From positions 62,001 through 126,000 of the forward strand of contig MEDY01000011.1 in NCBI GenBank assembly GCA_001724265.1: a DNA stretch of 64,000 nt, in the 5' to 3' direction. Positions within the stretch are counted from its first letter, which is position 1, and each line of letters begins with the position of its first letter. A program made the translations under genes and the position numbers. Of the stretch, positions 1-12,100 are shown in pieces. The stretch comes from Rhizaria sp. SCN 62-66 (taxonomy: Eukaryota; Rhizaria, unplaced). The notes beneath the pieces are model-generated. The model was not told where the DNA came from. It saw only the letters and a list, made by a program, of their open reading frames with translations, and made no database searches.

Positions 1-63
1 GTCCTTAAACGACTCGCCACTGAGGTCTGCGACCATTTGTGTGGTCTGCGGATTGATCTGCAT
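1..63 (-). CDS. Possible N-terminal fragment of a gene running off the left edge
   Basis: An ATG on the minus strand at 63 opens 21 codons that run off the window edge, starting MQINPQTTQMVADLSG. The third positions are mostly G or C, as in the confirmed genes here. This reading would be divergent from the bL33m gene. The plus strand over the same bases also has an open frame ending in TGA at 70-72, so the coding strand is not certain. I do not recognise the peptide and it is too short to assign. Confidence 0.25.
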   Translation of the reverse strand, partial: MQINPQTTQMVADLSGESFKD

Positions 64-437
64 ACTGTCTGAAGATCGGGTGTTAAAAGATGGCCAAGTA
101 TGTCAGAGTTTTACAGTTACGGCAGTGAAGTTTCAGCGCAATTGACAATCGTATGAGGGCACTAGCGATGGATTTAGACAGGCTGCCTGGGGGCAGATCG
201 GACACGACCGATTCGAGGTGGACCGTCCAGTCGGTCGGCAACCTGCGGCTTAACTTGAGCAACCGGAGATGATCTTTGGAAGGTAATTGTGCCTCATAGA
301 GACGACTTATGCCGCACATAGCGCTACTATTTAAATACTTCTACTCTTGATCTCTATCCAAGTTTATTAGCTCATCGCGAATCTCTCTGTAACCCTTTCA
401 AATTGCCCTCCATTTTCCCGGTTGTCCTCAGTCAACA
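64..437. other. Spacer upstream of bL33m
   Basis: AT-richer spacer holding the presumed promoter and 5' leader of the bL33m gene. A 78-codon minus-strand ORF (83-319) starts with ATG but has mixed codon use and no recognisable sequence, so I do not call it a gene. Confidence 0.5.
328..337 (+). promoter_or_regulatory. TATA-like AT block upstream of bL33m
   Basis: The block TATTTAAATA lies about 100 bases upstream of the bL33m start codon, in otherwise mixed sequence. It is a reasonable core-promoter candidate by composition and distance only; no transcription start is known. Confidence 0.25.
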
Positions 438-961
438 ATGGCCAAGGTACGCTTTAAGACCATTTTCGTATCCTTATATCTCCTTTTATAGTCTATTCGT
501 TCTTGATCTTGGCGACCGTTTGTATATTCTGTCATTTATCACTTGCGGTGTTTTGAACCGCTTCTGTTTTCCCCGTCAAATGCGCTCTCTCCGTCTGGTC
601 GGCTTCTCATCTGCTGCCTCGCCCGTTTTCTACTTTTTCCTCGCTGCCGTGCACAGAAGAAGGTCAAGACTGTCCTCGTCAAGCTCCTCAGCCAGGCTGG
701 CACTGGTTTTTTCTACCTGCTCAAGAAGAACCCCACCAAGGTTCGTCCCACCCCCACTTAGCCCTCTTCTCTCCCATAGCTCTGCCCAACCACAAACCAT
801 AACGTCTCTCGTCTGACTTTGCCCCGCCCTTGCTCACGTCAATTCTCGCCGCATCCCTTCACCCCATTGCTCCTCTCCAGAACCCCGCCAAGGTGATCAT
901 GCGCAAGCACGACCCCGTCGTTAACCAGCACGTCATCTTCCAGGAGGCCAAGCTCAAGTAA
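438..961 (+). CDS. MRPL33: Mitochondrial large-subunit ribosomal protein bL33m
   Basis: Three exons: 438-446, 657-740 and 881-961, giving a 57-aa protein. Exon 1 holds only ATG GCC AAG, then a GTACGC donor. Exon 2 begins after CACAG and encodes KKVKTVLVKLLSQAGTGFFY, the bL33 signature. Exon 3 begins after CTCCAG and encodes NPAKVIMRKHDPVVNQHV and EAKLK before TAA. The length and the terminal V-EAK-K pattern fit the mitochondrial branch of bL33, a small component of the mitoribosomal large subunit. The frame is kept across both introns (210 and 140 nt). Reading straight through exon 1 in other frames gives longer but meaningless ORFs. The second donor, GTTCGT, departs slightly from the local GTACGY pattern. 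The product presumably enters mitochondria without a long cleavable presequence, as in other short L33m proteins. Confidence 0.9.
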
Positions 962-1675
962 GCGCTTCTCACAGCGTCACGCACACAGCGATCACATACT
1001 AAGCGAGCACGTTGTGGCTGTGTCTTGCTCTCTCTCGCGCTCTCTTGTACGCTTCCTGCTTCAACGCATCCCCGCTCTGTCTTGACTACTTACACGCGCG
1101 CGCCTGTGCCTTCTTGCTATGCTCATGATGCCTCAACACACAGGCATATAATAGCTTGAAGAAAATGAGCGAAGCAGAAGCAACCGTAACGAGAGGACAA
1201 CTGTTTCGGCAAGACACCCGCACGTTCTTTATAATTCCTTAATACTTCCCCATAACCACAAGCAAACATCGAATATTTAATCACACATCGCCGCTCTACT
1301 CTGTATCCGCACTCGCGTAGCAAGCGAGCAAGCACAGATAGCATGAGCAATAACAACACGATAACAGCAAAAACAGAAAGAAAAACAACACAATCTACAA
1401 AGCAATACAAACTCTATATTCCAAACACAATGACGCTTGTTCACATTGTTATTGTATCTACAACACATTGATTTAATCCCAGTGTCTTTTGTTTGATTAT
1501 TTGCTTTGTCGCGTTAATATCAGTATCACCAGGTCTCTCAATGCAAACACCGACAATGCGTCAATGCGCAAGAACGAGATGTGTCCTAATCGACGTCCGA
1601 ATGAAACGCCTCCACTGGCCTTTATCAGAAAGTGTCGCACACAGGCTGCATCGTGAGATTACACGCTCAGCTCAT
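962..1675. other. Convergent 3' spacer
   Basis: The space between the ends of bL33m (+) and DRC12 (-). It is AT-rich from about 1140 to 1500. Short ORFs on both strands show no family resemblance. Both 3' UTRs are presumably here. I see no RNA gene. Confidence 0.5.
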
Positions 1676-2672
1676 TCACTTGTAGTCCTTGCCGCCCCAC
1701 TGTCGCTGGCGACCCTGCTGCCCGCCCGCCGCCGCGCCGCCTCGGCTCCCACCAGCGCCGCCGCCAGCGTTAGCGCCGGCGTTGCTGAGGCCGAGGCCCG
1801 CGTTAAGGCCGGCGCGGGGCCGGTTGGAGTCGTCGAGCAGCGCGTGGTCCTCGAACGTCCGCACCACGGGCGCGTCCTGCCCCACATCCCAGTGCGTCGA
1901 AATGGCGATCTTCTCCCCCATCTTGGCCAGCGTCTCCTGCAGCATGGTCGCGAAGTCCTCGCCCATGCGTTCCATGCGGCGCTTGTGCTCCGCGATCTCG
2001 AGGTCTTTGAGCGCCAGGTCAGAGTCCTTCAGGCGCTCCAGCTCCGCGTACGCGCGCTGGGCATCGGCTGTAAAGGTGCACAAATGAAAATGAAACATAA
2101 TAAGACGGATAGGGTGAGTAAGAAAGCAAGTGAGCAAGCAAGCAGGCGAACACGTAATGAAGAGTGTGAAAAGTGCAACGAGATAGAATTTTGGGCAGAA
2201 GCGTACCGAGCTTGTCCTTGTACATGTTGATCTCGTTGGTCATGCGTTGCGTCTGGCGCGCAAAGTCCTCGCGCAGCGCCTTGTACTGGCGCGTCATGTC
2301 GGCAATGATGTCGAACGAGCGCTTCTTCTCGCCTTCGAAGTCGGACTGCAGGTCCGACAGCAGCAGGCGGTGCGTGCGCATGTGGGACTCAGCCTCGTCG
2401 GCGCGGACGAGGGCGGACGCTGGAAGAAGTCACAGAGCAAGGCAAGGGAATGCGGACATATGAAGAACGAGAGTGAGTGAGTTAGTGAGGGTGAGGTTGG
2501 CATTGCCAAATGGATACAGGAAGGGACGAGTTGCAGGGTAGTAAAGAAGCGGAGACGTACCGAGACGCATCTTAGTGGCCTCAAGCTCGCGCTGGAGGAT
2601 GGTGTTCTCCTCCTCCTGGGTGAGGGTGTCACGCGCCTGGTCCTTCTTGCCGCGGCGGGGTGCGGTGGACAT
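1676..2672 (-). CDS. DRC12: Dynein regulatory complex subunit 12-like (CCDC153) coiled-coil protein
   Basis: Three minus-strand exons, 2672-2561, 2419-2207 and 2067-1676, give 238 aa. Donors are GTACGT and GTACGC; acceptors end CAG. The N-terminus is basic (MSTAPRRGKKDQ). A near-continuous coiled coil follows over residues 20-150, then a G/A-rich disordered tail. The segment DIIADMTRQYKALREDF aligns with the IYAEMSRQCHALQEDM region of vertebrate CCDC153, and the following L-DLEIAEHKRRMERMGEDF block aligns with its second conserved coil. The length is also right for the family (about 210 aa). DRC12 is a component of the nexin-dynein regulatory complex that links axonemal doublets, so the organism probably builds motile cilia. 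The assignment rests on remembered alignment; another axonemal coiled-coil protein is the main alternative. Confidence 0.72.
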
Positions 2673-3307
2673 GGTTCAACGCAGGCAAAGCAACAGTTGT
2701 GCTGAGCAGAAGCGGACGAACCGACGGTCTGTCAAGCGGAGCGAAATCGAAGTCAAGAGAAGTTTTAGTAAAAAAATGTATAGTTAAAAGCAGTATGAAT
2801 CAGGTGCACACACTTATGACTCGTCTGACGGACACCCCACATATATCCAGCAGGGTTTTGGAGGTGACCGTTACAGCGTCCTCGGTTGTCGATAGCCACA
2901 CCGGTGGACAACCACGAGTCAAGTTGGGCTTCGGCACTCAACTTTCGACTCATCTCCAGCACTCGTTCAGCCGTCATTAGACTTAAGGCTACGATTGAGA
3001 GCTATATGAGCTCTTATAGAGTAAAGTTTTATCATTCTTTTATCCACTTTGATTGATATATTCGTAGGGCACGCTTTCTTCATTCGCTCACACAGATTCG
3101 TACCATTACCCTTCACTCTTACCTCCGCACTGCTCTCCTGCACCACAATCGCGCCGCTAACGCTTCATCTCTCTCATTCACATAAAATACTAACTATCTT
3201 ATCTTTCAAGCGCGCCCGCACTCTACCAGCCTGCCCGATCGAGCTCCGCGCCGCCTAGACGCCCCGCACCTCCCCGACTTGCGACTGTCACGCGTCCACG
3301 TCTGCGG
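2673..3307. other. Divergent promoter region between DRC12 and the type II membrane protein gene
   Basis: The 635-base spacer between two start codons that face away from each other. It must carry both promoters. The section 2990-3220 is AT- and pyrimidine-rich, as expected of a leader. No convincing ORF or RNA gene is visible. Confidence 0.5.
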
Positions 3308-5692
3308 ATGTCGCTCCTGCGCCGCGTGTCCGACACGGCCGCGCGCGTGAAGCGCAACTTTGTGCTCTACGAGCCTCTGCTGCTGGTTGCAGCCTTTGCG
3401 GCCGTGTTTGTCGCGCTGCTGGCGCACTCGAGCATGCACGCCACGGACGCGGTCGACGCGCTGCCTGTGACCACCAACACCATCGCCGTGCACTCGCCCT
3501 ACGTGCACCCGTTCCCGGCCACAATCGCGCCGTTGACGCTCCGCGCCTCGGGCAACGGCCTGTCTGTTGCCGACGTGGCCGTGCTGACGTATGTGACGCC
3601 CGAGTCGCCCGGAAACCATCGCGCGTCGTCGATGCCGCTGCTCAACTTCCGCTACATGTCCGACGCGGAGAAGGCCGCGCGCATCGTGCACCACCCGCTC
3701 GTCACGCACTTTGTGCCCTCGCTCGTTGCCACGCTCGACGCGTCCTTCCGCCACTCGCTGTTCATCGGGTTTGACTACGAAGACCCTCTGTTCGACTGCG
3801 AAGTAGCCCGCCGCGCGCTCGACGCGCACCTCGCCGCCCTAGCCGCGCAGCTGCCGTCGTCACTGTCGCTCGGCTACGCCGCGCTGTCATTCTACTTCGT
3901 GCCCGTGTACGGCGCGTCGTCACTGACCACGCGCCTGAACCAGCTTGCGCAGGTCGCGCACTCGATGGGCAACGCCGTGTTTGTCGTCGCCACACCCACC
4001 ACCGAGTTCCGCAAGAAGCACTGGGTGACATCCGCAGTTTCCGCGCTGACTGGCGACCCGGCGCTGGCGCACGCGCACCCGTCCATGGCCGCCAACACCG
4101 ACGCCGACGCCAGTAACAGCGGCAGCAGCAGCGACAACGCCGCCGCCTCCGCCTCTGGCTCCACCGACTCGGCGCGAGCGGCTACTCGGGCGAGCGCCAG
4201 CGCCCTCGCCGACCCCGTGCTGTTCCCCGGTCTGGGTGTCGTGTCGCTACCGGACTCGGCGCTGCCCGACGCCGCGCGCACGCTTATCTTCACCCGCGTG
4301 CACTTGTCGCTCTTCACCGTAGCCTTCCCGCTGCCCTGGGCCAAGTACGCCGGCTTCGCGGACGTCTGGCTCGCTAATGTCTACAAGCCGTGGCGCGCGG
4401 CCACCCACCTGCCGCTGGCGCAAGGGCTCGTGACGGACCACGCGACGCTCTACTACCTCACCGCGCCGGACAACGCGCAGCTGACGAACCCGCGCGTGTC
4501 TCTGGCGGTCGACACGGAGCCCGGGGACGTGGGTGTGTACCAGCTCCTCCAGGACGGCCGCGCGCCCGCCGCGCTGCACGAGCTTTCGCGCCAGGTCATC
4601 AAGGGCCGCAAGCGCCTTAACACGCTGCTCACCGGCGAGTACACGCAGGCCATGTACTCGACCCACGCGGCCGCGCAGCGCCGCGCGCGCGCCGCCGCCG
4701 CAGCGCTTAAGCTCTCGCCGCCGCAGCCGACGTCGGGGCCCGGCGGCGTGTTCGTGCCCGCCGCCGTGCCGCCGCGCGCGCCGCTGCCGCACGAGGCCGG
4801 CGGCGCCGTGGCAGCCCCCTTCGCGGCCCCGGCCTCCGCGCTCACGACGCCGCTCGGCGCCGCAGTCCCGGTCTCGGCCGTTGCGACCGCGCCCGGGGCG
4901 GTCGGGGCTGCTGGCGCGAGCGCGATCACGGCTGCGACGGCGGGCGCGGGGACGGTGGGCGTCGAGTCGGGCTTCGCGGCGCTGGCGCTGCCCCGGCCCG
5001 CCGCAGTGCCCGTCGACGGCATCGTCGCCGCCAACGCGGCCGCGCGCGCGGCGACGGCGGCGGCCGGGGACGCCGTGGCCGCGTCGACCCTGTCGCTGCA
5101 CGGCGTTCACCCGCAGTCGCCGCTAGACCCCGCCGTGCACCCCATGTACGTTGCCAACACCTTCGCGGGCGGGCCCGATGCCGTTTCTTCCATCTCACCC
5201 CGGACGCTCGCCGCCGAGAGCACAGGCGCGGGCGCTGACTCTGCTGCTGCTGCTGCTGCTGCTGCGGCTGGGACTGCGGCTGCGGCCGGGACGGTGACTG
5301 GGGCTGGAGCGGCGGCTGGGTCGGTGGAGCCGGCGACCGCGGCGGCCAACGCGGCCGCGGCGGCGCGGAGCCCCGCGGTGCCCGCGCCCCCCGGCTGGGC
5401 CGCCACTGCGGCCGCCACCGCTGGTGTAAGTGCCACTGGCGCTGGCGGGGGCGAGAGCGCGCAGATGTTGAGCACGGTGATGCCCGGCGTGACGGCAGAC
5501 ACGCCCGACGTGGTGATTGACCACTACGAAGACGTGGCCGTGCCGGCGGCGCTCAAGCCGCTGGGCCGTGCCGTCGTCGCGCCGTCGTTCCACCTCGTCA
5601 ACAGCTACGACAAGTGCGTGTACCACGAAGACGCGTGCGCGCGCGAGGCCAAGAAGTACCTGGGGAAGAAGATTGCCGCCCGCTGGATGTAA
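3308..5692 (+). CDS. Type II membrane protein, possible glycosyltransferase-like
   Basis: Single ATG-started ORF of 794 aa. A short basic cytosolic end (RRVSDTAARVKR) precedes a membrane span at about 22-43, so most of the protein should face the secretory lumen. Residues 100-400 look globular. The block FTRVHLSLFT-x-AFPLPW followed by DVWLANVY resembles a protist family of putative GT-A-type transferases I remember, which carry a His-x(2)-Phe, a Phe-Pro and an Asp-Asp-Trp-Ile motif near the end of the catalytic domain. I do not see a clear DxD metal site, so catalysis is uncertain. Residues of about 455-720 are Ala/Pro/Gly-rich and probably disordered. The last 60 residues regain complexity, including YDKCVYHEDACAREAKKYLGKK, whose cysteines could form a disulfide. 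The product is unnamed; a non-enzymatic Golgi protein is possible. Confidence 0.45.
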   Translation: MSLLRRVSDTAARVKRNFVLYEPLLLVAAFAAVFVALLAHSSMHATDAVDALPVTTNTIAVHSPYVHPFPATIAPLTLRASGNGLSVADVAVLTYVTPESPGNHRASSMPLLNFRYMSDAEKAARIVHHPLVTHFVPSLVATLDASFRHSLFIGFDYEDPLFDCEVARRALDAHLAALAAQLPSSLSLGYAALSFYFVPVYGASSLTTRLNQLAQVAHSMGNAVFVVATPTTEFRKKHWVTSAVSALTGDPALAHAHPSMAANTDADASNSGSSSDNAAASASGSTDSARAATRASASALADPVLFPGLGVVSLPDSALPDAARTLIFTRVHLSLFTVAFPLPWAKYAGFADVWLANVYKPWRAATHLPLAQGLVTDHATLYYLTAPDNAQLTNPRVSLAVDTEPGDVGVYQLLQDGRAPAALHELSRQVIKGRKRLNTLLTGEYTQAMYSTHAAAQRRARAAAAALKLSPPQPTSGPGGVFVPAAVPPRAPLPHEAGGAVAAPFAAPASALTTPLGAAVPVSAVATAPGAVGAAGASAITAATAGAGTVGVESGFAALALPRPAAVPVDGIVAANAAARAATAAAGDAVAASTLSLHGVHPQSPLDPAVHPMYVANTFAGGPDAVSSISPRTLAAESTGAGADSAAAAAAAAAGTAAAAGTVTGAGAAAGSVEPATAAANAAAAARSPAVPAPPGWAATAAATAGVSATGAGGGESAQMLSTVMPGVTADTPDVVIDHYEDVAVPAALKPLGRAVVAPSFHLVNSYDKCVYHEDACAREAKKYLGKKIAARWM

Positions 5693-6155
5693 GCTAGATG
5701 TTCCTGTAAGCAACAAGACTAGTTTTATCAGCATGCATGTGTATGAGCTGAAGAGACATGCGTCTTGCTATGGGGTGATGAGGGTGGATTTTTATCATTA
5801 ATTGACAATATCACTGGTGTTGTTGTTGTTGTTGTTGTTATTACATTAGCAAACTATTAGTTACAAAATCAATCAGCTGGTTGGTTATATAAAAGAAGTG
5901 AACATGCAGCACAGTTGAGCAAGATGTGGTTGATGAAGGGTGCATGTGTTGCGAATATCTAAGCTATAAAATATTATATTTATTCTATCACATGTTAATC
6001 AATTGTTTTTGACGTTAACATGCCTTAATATTCAGTTAAAATGAGTTATACTAGTATAGGTTGTGATTTACACACACGAAACGACATTTTGTAGTTTTCG
6101 CTTTGTTTCATATTCGTCTCACTCTCCTCGCACTAGCACATCATAACAAACATAG
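5693..6155. other. Convergent AT-rich 3' spacer
   Basis: The region between the stops of the type II membrane protein gene and the giant synthase gene. It is strongly AT-rich with several AATAAA/ATTAAA-like strings and one trinucleotide microsatellite. No gene is seen. Confidence 0.55.
5819..5839. repeat. (GTT)7 microsatellite
   Basis: Seven perfect tandem GTT units in the spacer between two convergent genes. Confidence 0.9.
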
Positions 6156-9100
6156 TTAAAGTGCACCAGAGCCAGTAAGCCTAAGAACAGCAATCTTAGT
6201 CACCGTGACAGCGGCGTGCGCTGCCGCAGTGACAATGGGCAGCAGCTCGCCCGTCACCCAGCGGTACGGCGCGCCCCACGGCGACGCCACCACAACGGCC
6301 GCAGCGCTTGCCCTCACCCGCACAGCGCTGCCACTGCTGCTGCTGCTGTCACTTGTTGCAGTATAGCAGCCCCATGGCGCGGCGGCCTCGAGGGCTACGG
6401 CCGCGACTGTCTCAGCGGCCCGCACGGCGCCAGCGGGACCTTCGGCAGCGACAGCCGTTGCAGAAGCAGAAGTCCCGTCTCCGTGGTCACTGTTATTGTC
6501 CGCGTTGCTGTGCGCGCGCCAGGCAAAAGCTGCAGCAGCAACAGCGACTTTGCGCACAGTGAGTGCGTCAGCGATTTGCAGCGCCGCTGCAGTGACAGAG
6601 ACGGCCGCGACCGCGAGCGCAATCAGCGTCAGCGCCGTCGCCCACAGAGCCCAGCGCAGCGCGGCCAGCGCGGCCCACAGGCTGCCACTAGCGGTCACTG
6701 CAGAGCTCTCGGTTGAGCCAACGCCGACGCCAACGCCGGCAACGGCGGCGAGCGCGGCGAGCAGTGCCGCAATGACACCGAGCATGGCGAGCGCGAGCGC
6801 GGCTGCGGAGCCCGAGTCACGTCTTCCAACCACAAGCTCGCCACGAGCATTGCCGTGGGAGTGCGCGCGTGCAGCCGCTGCGGCAATAACTGCGGCGACA
6901 ACCGCGGCAGCTGCAGTCTGCGCGAGCGTGACCGGCAGGGAAACTGCGCCAGTTGCGCCGCCAGCGCCGCCGGCCTGCGCGAGGGATGACAGCAGCAAGA
7001 GCGCAAGCAACAGCCACGGCGCGGCGCCAAGCACCGCGATGAATGCAGAACTGATGACGTCACATGCGCCAACACAGCAGCGCCCGGGCGACTTTGCGGC
7101 AGCAAGCGCGGCAGACGCGGCGCGCACGGAGAGATCGCTGCGCCGTGCACGCCACCACCACGTGGCCCAGGCTGAGCCAGGCGCGCGCTGCACTGTCTCT
7201 GCGGTGTACAATGCGCGTAGCCGTTGAAGTCGCGCTGGCTTAACGCACAGCACGGCAGCGAGACACGACCGACGCGAGGCGTTTGCATCAACATTGCTGC
7301 TGCTGTCATCAATGTCAGTGTCACTGTCCAGAGGTTCAAAACCACGGCGTGTCCACCGCACTACTGCAGCTACCTGTGTCTTGCTCACGATGACTGCCGT
7401 TCTCACTGTTACCGCCTTACTCTCGCTGTTGCCGCCACTGTTGCTGCTTAATTGCGGCGAGACAGCCAGCGGATTGTACAGTGCGGGCGTGATTAGCCAG
7501 CAGAGCAGTGCAACAACAACCGCGTGCGTCTGCAGCGCCACCGCGCCCCACGCGTACCCCCGCGCAGGCCCGCGTGCTGCTGTTGAGCCGAGCGACGTGT
7601 CGTCCGCAGCGGCGTAGTTTACTAACACTGCGATGTAAGCCAGCAGAGCGGCAAGCAGAGAAAGCGCGGGTGCGGCGTGCGAGCGTGCGTAGAGCGTGTA
7701 CAACTCGAGGAATGACTGCGGCGCCAAAGGAAGCGTACGGCCTGTGCCTACATACGTACCCGCACCAACAGTAGCTGCGCTCTCCGCTGCCTTTGTGTTT
7801 CCGCTAGCAGCGCCACTGACCGTTATTGTAGCTGTTGCTGCAAGAGGGGCGCTGGCGGCAGTGCCAAGAGCGCCGCTCTCCAGTCCTCCAACTACCGCAG
7901 CAAACGCAGCCGCCTTGGCGCGCATGAGGAAGATGTAGTACGGCATTCCTGTGATAAAGTTGGCCGCAAACGTTGCAGTGCCGCGTACGGCGCCCCTAGT
8001 TAGCACAAGGTGCGCAAGTAGTGGCAGACCGGCGGCGTAGCCAAGGTGCAAAAGCCAGGGGATTGCATACACTGAGCCAAGTAGGCCGACAGTCTCTGCA
8101 TCAACATGCGCGGCCGCAAGTGCAAGCAGCACCCACACATACGACGACACGGCCCAGTCGAACAACAAGGTGTACGCGTAGTGCGCGGGCCCGCCCATCT
8201 GTACAGACAGCGCTGTCACAGCGTCCAGCCCGCCGTTGGTTGCAGCGCTGCCACCGCTGCCACGCGCGTTGCTGCGGGCTGCGTTGGCAATGCTTGAGAA
8301 GACGCCGGTAAACGCGCTTGCAACCGCCACAAGTGCTGTGCCGCCACCGCCAGAGCCACCGCCGTCAGCGCCAGCAACTGCAAAACCGGATAGCCGGTGC
8401 AGGTCTGGCGCACGCAACATTGTGCCTGCACCGCGCGAGATCTTGTTCTGGAACACTGTTGTCGAGTGCAGTCCAACATCGCGACCCTTGCCTACACGTA
8501 AATACTCGACAAACGTTGCACCAGCGCGCGGCACCGGGACAAGCTTTATCTTTCGCGCACCGTTGCCGTGATCAAAGTTAGAGTCGTTAGCGGCGGCATG
8601 ATTTGGCGGTGCGCGCGCGGCTCCAATACCTGTTGGCAGCCGCTGCAGCGCGTCAAGCGCAAAGAACACATCCTCAGACAAGTTGGACTCTGGCGACGCT
8701 TTCGACAGCCCAGAGTGCGCACGTACCCAAAGCCCGTCAAACAAGTCGGGGTGTCCGTAATGCAGACGCCCACCGGTGTAACGCAGCACGCGCTGCACAA
8801 TAGTGCCAAAGGCAGTCTCTTGCGCTGCCATTAGCCCGGCTAGGTGTGATACTGGTTCAGTGTAGATGTGCTCAGGACAGCCGACAAGAAGGTACTGCGG
8901 CTGCTCTGTCGCGCTTTGAGGCGCCACTGGCAGTGTCCACGGCCAAGCTAGCGTTGCAGGCAGAGCTGGTGTCGCAGATGCCGCTGCACCAGCGTTGTGG
9001 ACAGACACCGCAGTCATCTCAATTGAAGACGATGCGGATGAGGATAACGTCGCCGCCGGAGCGGGCTTGTTGCGCGGGCGCGGAAGTGCGCGTGATGTTG

Positions 9101-12100
9101 ACGGGGCTGCTGAGCGCAGTGTGCTGCGCGTCGGACTTGTTGCTAAGATTGATCTCGGAGCCGATGCAGTGTTAAGTTTGTCACGCGCAAACAGCGCCAT
9201 AATTCCGCCGCGCCAACCGCCAACCTTGTTACTGTCGCTGTTGTTGGAGTTCACAAACGTGCCCAGCGCTGTCGCAGTTGCAGCAAGCCCCACAGAGCCT
9301 GCGAGTGATAGAGAATATCGCGGTTTCAAGTACTTCAACTCGGACATCATGCGGCGCATCATTGCTGCCGCCTCCCATCCCAGATCTTGGTTCATGTCGA
9401 TTGCCTGTATAATGTCTCCCCGTGCAAATACAAGAGCATGCGACTGGTTATCAGACTTCGCATTTGTCGTTGGCAGCGGCAGCGTGCCGTTACTGCCAGC
9501 GTTAGGCGCTGCGAACGCACCTCGACCCAACACTAGTGGAGCAACGCGGCCGAGCACTGCAAGAGTTGTAAGCCCACCCGCTGCGGCCACAGTCTGCGTA
9601 GAGCTTGCAAGCGCAGTGGCGGCGGGCGAGGTCAACGCAACAGTCGCGGTGCGTGGCCGGGCCCCAGACTCGCCGGCTGCAGCGGTTATGCAGAGAGACA
9701 GTGCAGCGGCTGCAGTGTGCGGCGCGGCGCTAGACGGTGCACATGGAACGGTTACGGAGATTGAGTCAGCATCGTCCCTGGTAGCGTACGGAGAGCGCGC
9801 CGCAGTTGCGTGCACCGACCAATGCGCGTGGCCTGTGACAGCAAGCACAGCTGTTGATAGAGCGCGCGCTCCGTATGCGGCTTCTGCGTCGTGCAGTGCG
9901 TCACTGTGACTATGCACAGAACTGTCGTTGTTGATACTACTGCTGATGCTGTTGCTGCCACCTGGAAGCATATCAGAAAGGCCATGGGTAGCAAGCAACG
10001 CGCGCAAACCTGCGCCTGCTGCAGCCGCCTGCGCCGCTGCCACCGTCACCGCAATAGCCTCCAACTCATGTGCAGCCATTGCACTCAAACGCATCGCTTC
10101 AGTCTTTGCATTCACAGTTCCACGATGTCCGTGCACCGCGGTAACTGCGGGCGGCACAGCGGATGCGAGGGTGACGCGTGATGACGGCGCAAACAGCGTA
10201 TGACTTACGGCCGGCGACGGAAGCGCCCATGCGCCATCATGTGCAATTGCCGTTGCAGCTGTTTGTGCGTTATGACTGACGCTGTAGCTTTGCTGCGCGT
10301 ACAGTGGTCCGGCGCCACGGGCCGGCGACGGAAGCGGGGTACCGCCAGGTAGCCCCAGATCCAGCGCTGCGGGCCGTGCGGAAATTGCTGGGGGCGCGGG
10401 CACGGCCAAAGCAAGTGCGAGGAGCGAGTTTGAAGGCAACGCAAGTGCAGATGTGGTTGCAGTCCCTTGGGTGAGACTGAGCTTTGGCAACGCTAACGCA
10501 GCGTTCTTTAAATTTGTGCTATCGTCGACGAGGTTGGCCCAAAGGTCGCCATTTGCGGTCATAAGATCCTTGTTGCTTACAAGAACCGCTGCCAGAGCAA
10601 AACGATACAGACGCGCGCTGACGCCTTCATGTGCATCACGCTCTCGTTCCACGTGACCACACGCCGCAAACGCTGAGGTAAGGCCATCACATGTTGTTTT
10701 TTCCGCAATGACACTGTCGCTGATGGCAGCTGCAGCTCGTGCAACCGAAATGCGCAACATCTCAGACAAAGACTCCCATGCACCGCGCTTAGACTCTAGT
10801 GCTAGCGTTGCCGCATTGACTGCAGAGCTTGCTGTGCGAACAGCCACGTCTGCACTCAATTGTTCTGACTGCACGTCACTGGGACCTGCTTGGCGTTGCG
10901 CTTGCCGCGTGTTCGCGCCTGCTTCAATAATGTTACTGCTTGCAATCGCATGTGATGCTGTTGCGCCAGCCGCAGCGCGCACAGCAGCGGGCACTTCGGT
11001 CTCAGCGGCATTTATTAGCACGGACGCAGCCCGTGCGGCTATTTCGCGCCACAATAGCGTCTGCGCTGTTATTGTTGCTGTTTTATCGCGGTCACTGCGT
11101 GTGCGGAGCTGAACGTGCCCAAGTGCGCGTGCATTGACTGCTGCGGCGGCAACCGCGCTGTCAGCAGCAGAAGCAACTGCGACAAGCGCGCGAGCTGCAG
11201 CAGCCAATAGAATCTGTACGCTGGCAACGCAGCTGCGTAGAGACACATTTCCCGCTTGAACCGCGGCTGTAGCTGCTTGCGTACCAGCCAAGATGGTACT
11301 CAAAACTATTGCTGCGGTTTTACTGACTAACGTCGCAGCGGCGGCGCGAGTTGCGGCTTCAGCGGCAGTTGCAAGAGCCAGCAGCTGGTCGCAGTCGTTA
11401 AAATCATGTTTGTGTTTCAGCGTTGGTCTGTGTTTGACTCCGTCGCTGATCGCGATATCATGCAACAAAAGGGTTGCTGTAGCAGCAGTTTGGGCCTGGC
11501 GCGTTTTGGCTACAATTGCAACCTCGACTGCAGCGCGCGCCGCTGCGCCAACTCGCTGGATTGACGCGACTTGGGCGGCGGCAAGAGCGGCCACGGCGTC
11601 GGCGAGCGCTGAAGCAGCTGTCACAGCAGGTGATGCGGGTTTAGAGCATTGAACAACATCTAGAAGGGCCGTGCCGGCTTTGATGCTGCTCTTGCTCAAA
11701 GAGCTGTTGTCTGCAAAGTCCGTGAGAAATTCGGCTAGTTCCTGTACTGTCCCAGAAGAAGCAGTTTTACCGTCATTGCCGTCATTGCCGTTAACACTAC
11801 TAACTAACATGCTGTGAGGTCTTGTTGCAGTACTAGTGGGAACCTTTGCTTCCTCCTCAGATGCGCCCGCACCAATAGCGGCAGACATCAACGATGCGAT
11901 TCCGGCACCGTGAAGTCGCAAAGCACCGGCGAGACCCAGTAACGCGCTCCCTACATTGACTTCGCTACTGTTGCCAACGCGCGCGCTTTCAAGCACTGCT
12001 GTACAGTTAACGCTATTCTGACCATTTGCGTTATTAATGTTACTTGACAGAGTTTGCAGAGTGCGCATCACTGTATCTTGGTCGGCCGCATCTGTGCTAG

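Noticed and set aside
83-319. 78-codon ATG-started ORF on the minus strand
   Set aside because: Mixed third-position bases, no recognisable sequence, and it lies in the promoter spacer of bL33m.
403-816. 137-codon plus-strand ORF across bL33m
   Set aside because: It runs through the introns of bL33m in the wrong frame; the spliced 57-aa model matches the family.
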